The position numbers and the translations under genes are program-made. A stretch of DNA of 64,000 bases from an uncultured Mycoplasmatota bacterium (GTDB taxonomy: Bacteria > Bacillota_I > Bacilli_A > RF39 > UBA660), in NCBI GenBank assembly GCA_947305065.1, contig CAMZCT010000004.1, positions 41,166 to 105,165 of the forward strand, read 5' to 3'. The notes beneath the pieces were generated by a model. It was not told where the DNA came from. It was given only the letters and a program-made list of their open reading frames with translations, and searched no databases. This document shows, piece by piece, positions 46,361 through 54,226 of this stretch (the first letter of the stretch is position 1; every line of letters begins with the position of its first letter).

Positions 46361-47356
46361 ATGGCTAAGAAAAAGAGAAAAGAATCAGAAAAGAAGAAAA
46401 GAAAACTTATATTAGTTATTTTCTTATTTGTGTTTAGTTTAATAATCCTATCTAGTGCTACTTACGCATGGTTTTCTGCAAACAAAAACGCTATAATTGA
46501 TTCTATTGATATAAATGTTGCTACGGTTAATGGTATCCAAATTTCTGCTGATGCTATAAGTTGGGATAATGAATTAACAATTGAGGAATTACAAAATGCT
46601 TCTCAAACTTATCGTAGTGCATTGAATCAGTTCCCATTGACTCTATATGGAGTTTCAACTGATGGTTCAGTAAGTAATGGAACACTAAATATGTATTATG
46701 GTTTAGTACATGAAAATATTGATGGAGACTTCTTTATTACTTCAAGACAGGAACATGAAATAAACTGTGTTGGAGATGATGAGTGTTTAGGACATCATTA
46801 TGTAGCGTTTGATATTTTTATCCTAGCTACAATACCAAGTGATTTAGTAATAACTTCTAATTCTAAAGTTTTTAATAGAGAATGGATTGATACTGGTGGT
46901 CAAAATGCTGCTCGTTTAGCATTCGTCTATGAAGGTACGGTTGGTGAAACAGCATCTGTTAGTGCTGCTCAAAACCAATTGACTGGTACTAAAGCAATTA
47001 TTTGGGAACCAAATTATGATGTTCATACTGACGGTGGAGTAAGAAATGCTAATAAGTTTTATGGCTTAACAATACCTAAAACAGGTGCTCCTTTATTACC
47101 TTATGTTGGTATTAATCAAGAGTTCTCAGAAGAAGTGCCTTTTGGGGAAACAAAGAATTCTAAATATTTTACAGCTGTGAATCCAGATATAACTACTACA
47201 GTTGGTTATAATCAGAATCAAGAATTAATGAGGGTTCCAGCTGGTGTTTCAAAAATACGTATTTATCTATGGCTTGAAGGAGAAGACGTAGATTTTGAAA
47301 ATAAAGCAGCTGATGGACGTCTAACATTAGATTTAGAATTAGCAATGTCTAATTAA
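46361..47356 (+). CDS. TasA/camelysin-like secreted fibre protein
   Basis: Protein of 331 residues. After a very basic N-terminus (AKKKRKESEKKKRK) is a signal helix (LILVIFLFVFSLIILSSATYAWFS) followed by ANKNAIIDSIDINVATVNGIQIS. The ATYAWF-x-N motif directly after the signal helix is typical of TasA/CalY-like and related Gram-positive surface proteins. The rest is a beta-rich domain. SD AAAGGTGAT, 22 bases after the previous gene. Last gene of the operon; a terminator follows. It may polymerise or coat the surface with the giant protein. Confidence 0.7.
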   Translation: MAKKKRKESEKKKRKLILVIFLFVFSLIILSSATYAWFSANKNAIIDSIDINVATVNGIQISADAISWDNELTIEELQNASQTYRSALNQFPLTLYGVSTDGSVSNGTLNMYYGLVHENIDGDFFITSRQEHEINCVGDDECLGHHYVAFDIFILATIPSDLVITSNSKVFNREWIDTGGQNAARLAFVYEGTVGETASVSAAQNQLTGTKAIIWEPNYDVHTDGGVRNANKFYGLTIPKTGAPLLPYVGINQEFSEEVPFGETKNSKYFTAVNPDITTTVGYNQNQELMRVPAGVSKIRIYLWLEGEDVDFENKAADGRLTLDLELAMSN

Positions 47357-47379
47357 CAAGTAGTCAATACTTGTTTTTT
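47355..47379 (+). terminator. terminator of the surface operon
   Basis: Stem AACAAGTA / TACTTGTT, loop GTCAA, T run; TATAAT (47384-47389) of the next gene follows. Confidence 0.85.
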
Positions 47380-47410
47380 AGTGTATAATAAAAGAGTCTG
47401 AGGTGAGCAT

Positions 47411-48520
47411 ATGAAAACTATAAAAATCGCTCAAGTAATAGGTAAATGGGTTGGAGCTGGAGCAGAAAATGTAGTATTGAATTATTTTAAATTCATTGAT
47501 AAACAAAAATTTAAGTTCGATTTTATATGTGAAAGCGACTCTACCAATATACCTTATGAAACAATTAATAAGTTGGGAGGTAGGGTAATATTAGTATCTC
47601 CTTATGAGAATACTTCTAAGTATATTAGTGATCTAACAGAAGTATTTAAAAAGGGTAAGTATGATATTGTGCATTCTCATACTAATGCTTTAAGTTATTT
47701 ATCTCTTAAAGCTGCTAAGAAAGCTAAAATAGCTGTTAGGATAGCTCATTCTCATAATTCATCTATAAAGTTAGAACAAGGTCAATTATTAAAAAATATA
47801 TATAAAATACTATTGAAGCAGAATGCTACTCATTATTTCGCTTGTAATGAAGTTTCTGGTAAATTCTTATTTGGAGAGAAAGAATTTAATAGTGGAAATG
47901 TATTTGTAATTAGTAATGCTATAGAAGTAGATAGATTTAAATATAATAAAAAAAGTAGAATAAAGAAAAGAAAAGATATGGGATTTGAACAAGATGACTT
48001 GGTAATAGGTCATGTTGGTCGTTTTGTAACACAAAAGAACCATGAGTTTTTGTTAGAATTATTTAAATCAATACATGATAGGCACTCTAATGTTAAATTA
48101 TTGTTGTGTGGTCAAGGGCCACTTATGACAGAAATAAGAGATAAAGCTTATGGAATGGGTATATATGATGATATTAAGTTTTTAGGTCAAGTTTCGGATA
48201 TTGAAAAATATTATCAAGCTATGGATGTATTTGTCTTACCATCTTTTTATGAGGGATATCCTTTAACTTTAGTTGAAGCTCAAGCTGCTGGTTTGTTATG
48301 TGTGGCTTCTACAGAAGTTGGGGAAGGAAGTATTCTAATCGGTTCTACATCTTTGTTAGAATTAGATACACCATTAAGAGTATGGCGTAAAGTAATAATG
48401 GATGGAGTAAAGGATTTTAAAAGAGTAGATACTTCAAATATTATTAAAGAACAAGGTTATGATATAGAAAAAGAAGTAAAAAAATTAGAAGATAAGTATT
48501 TAGAAATAATACGCAAATAA
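47411..48520 (+). CDS. glycosyltransferase family 4
   Basis: GT-B glycosyltransferase of 369 residues. The N-terminal domain starts KIAQVIGKWVGAGAENVVLN and has the HSHTNALSYLSLKAA stretch. The C-terminal donor domain has IGHVGRFVTQKNHEFLLELF and the EX7E region FVLPSFYEGYPLTLVEAQAAGL. Such enzymes build capsule or surface glycans. No other glycan gene is adjacent; the Wzz/BY-kinase pair lies 14 kb away. Own promoter (TATAAT 47384-47389), SD GAGGTGAGC. Confidence 0.92.
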   Translation: MKTIKIAQVIGKWVGAGAENVVLNYFKFIDKQKFKFDFICESDSTNIPYETINKLGGRVILVSPYENTSKYISDLTEVFKKGKYDIVHSHTNALSYLSLKAAKKAKIAVRIAHSHNSSIKLEQGQLLKNIYKILLKQNATHYFACNEVSGKFLFGEKEFNSGNVFVISNAIEVDRFKYNKKSRIKKRKDMGFEQDDLVIGHVGRFVTQKNHEFLLELFKSIHDRHSNVKLLLCGQGPLMTEIRDKAYGMGIYDDIKFLGQVSDIEKYYQAMDVFVLPSFYEGYPLTLVEAQAAGLLCVASTEVGEGSILIGSTSLLELDTPLRVWRKVIMDGVKDFKRVDTSNIIKEQGYDIEKEVKKLEDKYLEIIRK

Positions 48521-48546
48521 AAAAACCATATTATATGGTTTTTTAT
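48520..48546. terminator. terminator between convergent genes
   Basis: Stem AAAACCATA / TATGGTTTT with A and T tracts on both sides. Confidence 0.8.
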
Positions 48547-48857
48547 ATTTTCTTTTTTTTCATAAATACTTTTGTTATATAGAATAGGAAGCAACACATA
48601 AAGAAAACAAATACCCATTTTATACAGGTATTTAAAATACCTTTTGTATAGGAATCAATAATAGCAAATATATTATCAGGAATATATTTATTTAATATGA
48701 TTGCAACGTCTTTAAGAGGAATATGATTTTTTATAAAAGATACTATTCTCAAGAAAGTTTCTATTATTCCTAATGCTAGGCAGAAAGAACTAAATCTTTT
48801 GAAGAACATTACAACAAATATTAATATTACTACTAAAATAATTACATCTATATACAT
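48543..48857 (-). CDS. hypothetical small membrane protein
   Basis: Protein of 104 residues with an N-terminal helix (VIILVVILIFVVMFF), a middle region KRFSSFCLALGIIETFLRIVSFIKNHIP, and a C-terminal helix (WVFVFFMCCFLFYITKVFM) followed by KKKK. Start placed at 48857 with SD AGAGATGA; longer versions would run into the divergent promoter. Not recognised. Divergent from the lipase-like gene. Confidence 0.6.
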   Translation of the reverse strand: MYIDVIILVVILIFVVMFFKRFSSFCLALGIIETFLRIVSFIKNHIPLKDVAIILNKYIPDNIFAIIDSYTKGILNTCIKWVFVFFMCCFLFYITKVFMKKKKI

Positions 48858-48909
48858 ATCTATCATCTCTACTATATATATTATCATAATATATATTTTT
48901 TTTCTATGA

Positions 48910-48915
48910 TATAAT
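48910..48915 (+). promoter_or_regulatory. -10 box of the lipase-like gene
   Basis: TATAAT 22 bases before the ATG, with SD AGGTGGTGA between. Confidence 0.6.
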
Positions 48916-48937
48916 GATTTTATTAGGTGGTGACTGT

Positions 48938-49894
48938 ATGGAGACAATAATGGATTGTTTAAAAAATGATTTAGTTTCTATTACAGAAAATGGATTTAAA
49001 GATGTAGATAGTATAGTTTGTTCTTTATTAACTAATTTGAGATATGATATTAAAGATGATACTAGTATTAAAGATTTAGCTATAGATTACAACGAAGATC
49101 CTTTTTTAGCATTGTTAGCTAGTAATAAGAGGTATAAAAACATAATAATTAAACATTTTATTAGAAGTAGTGATAACGAAGAACGTTTTGGTTTGGTTAA
49201 ACTAGATTTTGAAGGAACTGGTGTTATATCATTTCAAGGAACAGATGGTTCAATACTATCTTGGGAAGAAAACTTTAGAATAGGATTTGAATATCCTACT
49301 AAAACCCAGCAATTAGCTATATATTATTTAAATAGTAATATAGATTCTGATACAATAATTATTGGACATTCAAAAGGTGGTAATCTAGCTATTGTATCTG
49401 CTTTAGAGTGTAAGAAGAAGAGATTTATTAAAAAGATTTATAATTTGGATGGACCAGGATATGATAATGAGGCCTTTAAAAGAGCAAGTAGAATGAAATC
49501 TAAGATTATTACTTATGTACCAGTTAATAGTTTTGTAGGGGTATTAATGAATAATTATAATGTGGAATGTATACAGAGTAGTGGATTAGGATTTCAAGAA
49601 CACAATATAGCTAATTGGTATATAGAAGACTATAACTTAGTTAAAGGGGAATTAAGTGAAAATAGTATAAAAGCTAATAAAATGAGTATTTATGCTCTAA
49701 ATAACTTTAATAAAGATGAAGCTCGTATAATAGTAGAATTATTCTTTGGTTTAATTAAGGAAAAGAATATAAAAAGTAAAAAAGATTATATGAATAATGA
49801 TATATCTTCAATATTTGATCAATTAGAAGCTTTAGACATTGATGCAAATGTTAAAAACTACTATATTCAAATGTTTAAAGTAATGCTTTCTTGA
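48938..49894 (+). CDS. Mbeg1-like (DUF2974) alpha/beta hydrolase
   Basis: Protein of 318 residues with a lipase-type nucleophile elbow GHSKGG preceded by TIIIG, and the family stretches ISFQGTDGSILSWEENF and IYNLDGPGYDNEAF. It belongs to the Mbeg1-like/DUF2974 group of predicted lipases or esterases; substrate unknown. No signal peptide. Start at 48938 from SD AGGTGGTGA; the upstream in-frame codons overlap the -10 box. Confidence 0.85.
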   Translation: METIMDCLKNDLVSITENGFKDVDSIVCSLLTNLRYDIKDDTSIKDLAIDYNEDPFLALLASNKRYKNIIIKHFIRSSDNEERFGLVKLDFEGTGVISFQGTDGSILSWEENFRIGFEYPTKTQQLAIYYLNSNIDSDTIIIGHSKGGNLAIVSALECKKKRFIKKIYNLDGPGYDNEAFKRASRMKSKIITYVPVNSFVGVLMNNYNVECIQSSGLGFQEHNIANWYIEDYNLVKGELSENSIKANKMSIYALNNFNKDEARIIVELFFGLIKEKNIKSKKDYMNNDISSIFDQLEALDIDANVKNYYIQMFKVMLS

Positions 49895-50011
49895 TTACTT
49901 ATATACATAACTATACATAGTTTTACAAAAAAACAAACGTCAATCATTCGACTTGCGTAGTAAAATAATTGTATAAGATAATGGTTAATTGAACTGACTA
50001 TTATGTTATGG

Positions 50012-50017
50012 TATAAT
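50012..50017 (+). promoter_or_regulatory. -10 box of the HD gene
   Basis: TATAAT 23 bases before the ATG. Confidence 0.55.
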
Positions 50018-50040
50018 TGCCAAGTCACGAGGTGAAATAT

Positions 50041-50547
50041 ATGAGTGATAGAAATAATAAAGAATTTGAAAGCTATGTAAGAGATATTGCTTTAAATGAA
50101 GAATTCTGTAAATTGGATGCGGTAAGTGAGATACATCATGGTATTACTCGTTATGAGCATTCTATGCGTGTAGCTAGAAATACTTTTAAAATGTGTAAAT
50201 TCTTTAATTTTGAGAATATCAAAGATATAACTAGAGCTGCTTTACTTCATGACTTTTATGTTAATGCTGATATGGGTGAAGCTAGTTCAGCGAAAAGATT
50301 GGGATTGCATCCAGCCATTGCTTTAAATAATGCACTTAAATATTATGATTTAAATGAAATACAAAAAGATATAATTGTTAAGCACATGTTTCCTGTAACT
50401 AAAAGTTTTCCAAAGTATAAAGAAAGTTGGTTAGTTACATTGGTTGATAAGACAGTAAGTGCTTATGAAATGCTTAAATATAAAGTTCCAACTTATGCAG
50501 GTATTTATTATTTGTTTATGATGGAATTAGTAGCAACTAATAAATAG
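50041..50547 (+). CDS. HD-domain phosphohydrolase
   Basis: Protein of 168 residues with an HD domain: RYEHSMRVA (His), LLHDFYVN (His-Asp), and LVTLVDKTVSAYEM (Asp). Metal-dependent phosphohydrolases of this size act on nucleotides or related phosphates; substrate unknown. Start at 50041 follows SD GAGGTGA; a TTG further upstream overlaps the promoter. A terminator follows. Confidence 0.85.
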   Translation: MSDRNNKEFESYVRDIALNEEFCKLDAVSEIHHGITRYEHSMRVARNTFKMCKFFNFENIKDITRAALLHDFYVNADMGEASSAKRLGLHPAIALNNALKYYDLNEIQKDIIVKHMFPVTKSFPKYKESWLVTLVDKTVSAYEMLKYKVPTYAGIYYLFMMELVATNK

Positions 50548-50570
50548 AATGTTTTAACATTCTTTTTTTA
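50546..50570 (+). terminator. terminator after the HD gene
   Basis: Stem AGAATGTT / AACATTCT with T run. Confidence 0.8.
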
Positions 50571-50642
50571 TTGAAAAATTTGAAAAATATTTAATAATAA
50601 ATTATAATATTGTCAATGAAAGGACAGTGGAGGTGAGTTTTG

Positions 50643-51194
50643 GTGAATGAAATATTAACTGTTATTCAAGTAGCAATAATGTTTCTAATAGGACTTATAT
50701 TCATTTTTGAAGGTTACAGAATTGAAAGAGTTATAGTTACTATAATCTGGTTCTTATTAGGATTCAATCTTGCTAAAGATGTATTAGGTTTATTTAATTT
50801 TGACACCGGAATAGTACCATTTATTATTGAGGTTATTGTGGGATCTTGCTTTGCAGCTGTTGGGTTTAAACTTGAAAGAATTGCTTTCTTTATAGCAATT
50901 GCATATGCAGTATTTATTGCTATACCTAATTATTTTATATTAGATAATAAGATAGTATTCCTTATAGTAAGATTATTAATAGCTTTAGTAATTGGGTTAT
51001 TAGCAGTAAAATTCAGAGCAATAATATATATATTAATAGCTAGTTTACTTGGTGCTACATTAATGAAAAGAGCTATTTTAGTATTATTCCCTGTATTACC
51101 TGCAGGAGTAATGACTGTTATTAATGTTATTGTAGTAATATTAGTAGTTATTGGTATATTATCACAATTAGAAGATTTTAGAAGAACATCTTAA
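50643..51194 (+). CDS. DUF4203/TMEM198-like membrane protein
   Basis: Protein of 183 residues, almost all hydrophobic, with six or seven predicted helices. It has the small glycine-containing turns (FIFEGYRIERVIVTIIWFLLGF and VGFKLERIAFFIAIAYAV) that resemble DUF4203 proteins. Function unknown. GTG start, SD GGAGGTGAG; a TTG one codon earlier is possible. Ends in a terminator. Confidence 0.7.
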   Translation: MNEILTVIQVAIMFLIGLIFIFEGYRIERVIVTIIWFLLGFNLAKDVLGLFNFDTGIVPFIIEVIVGSCFAAVGFKLERIAFFIAIAYAVFIAIPNYFILDNKIVFLIVRLLIALVIGLLAVKFRAIIYILIASLLGATLMKRAILVLFPVLPAGVMTVINVIVVILVVIGILSQLEDFRRTS

Positions 51195-51207
51195 TAGATG
51201 TTTTTTT
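51185..51207 (+). terminator. terminator after the DUF4203-like gene
   Basis: Stem AACATC / GATGTT, loop TTAATA, T run, overlapping the stop codon; TATAAT at 51221-51226 follows. Confidence 0.75.
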
Positions 51208-51246
51208 CTTGGTTAAATGTTATAATTACTTTGGGATAGTGATAAC

Positions 51247-52053
51247 ATGAAAGAAGAAGAAATCGAGAACTTATTACCCAAGATAGATATACTTAGTAAG
51301 TTGTTAAAAATATTAATATATATCTTGGTATTATCATTGATAGTCATTATATCTACGAATCTAAGTATAAGATTAGATGTTAAAGATTATGATAAAGTAT
51401 ATGGAGAAAAAATAGGTGACAAATACTATTACTATAAGGAAGATAAAGAAAAAGTAGAAATAAAAAAGTTTAAAGATTTTTATAATAAAAAGTTAAATAA
51501 GATAGATACTAAATATGTACCTTTATTATATTGTAATAAGAAAGAATGCCTATATGTAAATTTAGGTGATAAATTAGAAAGAAATAATATGTATCCTAAG
51601 TTTTTAATACTTGTTTTAGTACTGATAATAGCTATATTGGAATTAATAGTTTATATGCGAAAAGAAGATGCTAATAAAACTAAGTATAAGATATTATATA
51701 TATTCTTAATATTTATTACGATATTAGGATTGATTAGAGAAGGAAAAGATATAGGTAGTTATTATTTAACTGTTAATAAAAATAAGAATCTAGAAAAGGG
51801 GACAGTATTAGGTAAAAGAGCAGATAATAGATATGTTATTAAGTATGAAGTTAATAACAAGTTATATTATTTAGATTCTAATACTGATAATAATAATATT
51901 TATTACAGTAAGAATGATGTTAAGAAAGCTTATAATAAGATGAATCCATTTAATATAAAACTATTAGTTATGTATGTAATAAATATTGTATTTATAATAG
52001 TTACTAAGATAATAGTAAAAAAGAAAAATATAGTTTTAGAAGAACCTATTTAG
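51247..52053 (+). CDS. hypothetical membrane protein, 268 residues
   Basis: Not recognised. One helix near the N-terminus (LLKILIYILVLSLIVIISTNL), an outside domain of about 70 residues rich in Tyr and Lys (DKVYGEKIGDKYYYYKEDKE, then YCNKKECLYVNLGDKLE), two helices in the middle, a second soluble stretch with YVIKYEVNNKLYYLD, and a final helix. The layout is a repeated helix-soluble domain unit. SD ATAGTGAT. Confidence 0.65.
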   Translation: MKEEEIENLLPKIDILSKLLKILIYILVLSLIVIISTNLSIRLDVKDYDKVYGEKIGDKYYYYKEDKEKVEIKKFKDFYNKKLNKIDTKYVPLLYCNKKECLYVNLGDKLERNNMYPKFLILVLVLIIAILELIVYMRKEDANKTKYKILYIFLIFITILGLIREGKDIGSYYLTVNKNKNLEKGTVLGKRADNRYVIKYEVNNKLYYLDSNTDNNNIYYSKNDVKKAYNKMNPFNIKLLVMYVINIVFIIVTKIIVKKKNIVLEEPI

Positions 52054-52077
52054 AGTTGATTTATTATCAACTTTTTT
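52054..52077 (+). terminator. terminator after the 51247 gene
   Basis: Stem AGTTGAT / ATCAACT, T run. Two TATAAT boxes (52083-52088 and 52158-52163) follow before the DUF2207 gene. Confidence 0.75.
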
Positions 52078-52186
52078 AATGTTATAATTGTAAGTATAAA
52101 GATTTATACTTACTATTTTTATTGTAATAATTTCTTCTATTTATAGGGGTGTCATGTTATAATTAATAATAGGATAGTGGTAATTT

Positions 52187-54226
52187 ATGAAAAGAATACT
52201 AAGGGTTATATTACTGATATTTATACTACTAATATTATTACCAAGTAAGATATTTGCTGTAAGTGTTGATAGTGGTTTTATAGGAGTTAGAGATACTAAT
52301 GTTAGTGTTTCTTTAGGGGATTCATCGCTTACTAATATTGCTTATGTTCTTTATGATAGTTACCAAAATTCAAAGGTTAAGGGGTATGAAGTTAATGCTA
52401 TACTTAGAAGTGGGTATAGTAAGACTATAGATATAAAAATAATATTGAAATTATATGATAGTGCTAAGAATGTGTTAATAACATATGATGATGTATTTAC
52501 TTTAAAAACGGGGGAAAGAGTTTTATATGATAAGACAGATAGTTATGCTGGAGCAGATAATATTGCTTACTATTCATTTTATATGGAATTATTAACGGAT
52601 GTTAAGGAACCTAAACAAGAAAAGATTAAAGCGGATTATTACGTGGATAATATAACTTCAAATATATTTTTAACTGAAGATAGAAAAGTTCAATATAATG
52701 ATGTTTTAAACGTTAAATTTGAAAGTACTAATTACTTCTTTAATTATTATATTCCAGTAAAACAGATATACTTATTAGAAGATTTAAACTTTGATCATAA
52801 GTCTTTTGTTGAACTAGAAAAAGGTGTTAATAAAGTAAGATTAGGGTCTAGGGATAAGAAACTTCCTAGTAGTGAAGTGTTTAAAGTTAGTTATACTTAT
52901 GATCTAGGAAAAGACTATAATCGAGATGAAGATGTGGTTGAATTTGATCTTATTAATGCTTTTGATAATCTATATAAAGGTGGAAAATTTACTATTATAT
53001 TACCGAAAGAAGAAGGTATAGAAAACATAGGGTTTTATTTAAATGGTAAAAAAGAAGAACTTGAATATAATAAAACAAGTAATAGAATAACTGGTAAAAT
53101 TAGTAAACTAAAAACTAATGATGTTTTGAGTGTAAAAATTACATTTAATGATGGATATTTTTTACATACCAATTCCATAATAGATATGTGGTTAAAACTA
53201 GGTTTAGTACTACCTATAGCGAGTTTATTGGTAATAATAATTATCTTCTTATTGATTAGAGATAAAAAGTTAATGACTAAGAGTGTTGATATGGATTTAA
53301 TATCTAAATATTCTTCTTTAGAAGTGGGTTATTTGTATAATGATAAATTAGATAATAAAGATATTATTTCAATGCTATTAAGTTTAGCTAATAAGGGATA
53401 TGTAAAAATAGAAAAGAATAAAAATGGCTTTGTTTTGCATAAAGTTAAAGATTACGATGGTGACAATGAATTTGAGAAAGATTTCTTAGATGGCGTGTTC
53501 TATGAAAATACTGTTATAAAAGAAGAACAATTATATTATATGGATAGTAGTTTTATGGATGATATCAGATATAATATAAATTCTAAGTATAAGAATAAGT
53601 TCTATAATAATTATTTTAATAAATATTTATTATTAATAATTGCTTGCTATGTGTCACTATTTATTATTACTTATCGACCTTTAGTAGTATTTGATACTTC
53701 GTATTTATTACTAGGAGTAGGTTTGTCTTTATTATTATTTACATTAATATTTGTTGTAGTTAATAGTAATTTTAAACTAATAGAAAGAATTATAGGTTAT
53801 TTAAGTATTACAGTATTCTATGTGTTTTTAGCATATTTTGTTATTTTACCAAGTTTAAAGGTAAGTAATTTATATATTTTTATATATATAATAGGTATGT
53901 TATGTATAGCTGGTTCTTTAGTTCTATATAGAATGATACCTAAGAGAAAACCATCTTCTAATAAACTATTAAGAAATATTAATAGATTGAAGAAAGATAT
54001 AGAAAGTAATGGATTTGTTAATAAAGAGTTGTTTTTACATTTATTGCCTTATACATATGCAATTGATTGTTATGATAAGTTCACAAATGTTAACGTTTGT
54101 GAAAATGTTTCATGGTATGATGATAAGAATTATATGTATTTGGAATTTGTAAATGATATTAAAACTTTATTGGCGAATGTTACCTATGACCTAACACATA
54201 ATGATAAGAATGGGGTGAACAGATGA
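52187..54226 (+). CDS. DUF2207-like membrane protein
   Basis: Protein of 679 residues. It has a signal peptide (RVILLIFILLILLPSKIFA), an external beta-rich domain of about 320 residues, a membrane helix (LGLVLPIASLLVIIIIFLLI), a cytoplasmic winged-helix-like region typical of DUF2207 (SLEVGYLYNDKLDNKDIISMLLSLANKGYVKIEK), then four more helices and a C-terminal cytoplasmic tail. Function of the family is unknown. SD-like ATAGTGGT. Its last four bases overlap the start of the next gene (ATGA), so the two are coupled. Confidence 0.8.
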   Translation: MKRILRVILLIFILLILLPSKIFAVSVDSGFIGVRDTNVSVSLGDSSLTNIAYVLYDSYQNSKVKGYEVNAILRSGYSKTIDIKIILKLYDSAKNVLITYDDVFTLKTGERVLYDKTDSYAGADNIAYYSFYMELLTDVKEPKQEKIKADYYVDNITSNIFLTEDRKVQYNDVLNVKFESTNYFFNYYIPVKQIYLLEDLNFDHKSFVELEKGVNKVRLGSRDKKLPSSEVFKVSYTYDLGKDYNRDEDVVEFDLINAFDNLYKGGKFTIILPKEEGIENIGFYLNGKKEELEYNKTSNRITGKISKLKTNDVLSVKITFNDGYFLHTNSIIDMWLKLGLVLPIASLLVIIIIFLLIRDKKLMTKSVDMDLISKYSSLEVGYLYNDKLDNKDIISMLLSLANKGYVKIEKNKNGFVLHKVKDYDGDNEFEKDFLDGVFYENTVIKEEQLYYMDSSFMDDIRYNINSKYKNKFYNNYFNKYLLLIIACYVSLFIITYRPLVVFDTSYLLLGVGLSLLLFTLIFVVVNSNFKLIERIIGYLSITVFYVFLAYFVILPSLKVSNLYIFIYIIGMLCIAGSLVLYRMIPKRKPSSNKLLRNINRLKKDIESNGFVNKELFLHLLPYTYAIDCYDKFTNVNVCENVSWYDDKNYMYLEFVNDIKTLLANVTYDLTHNDKNGVNR

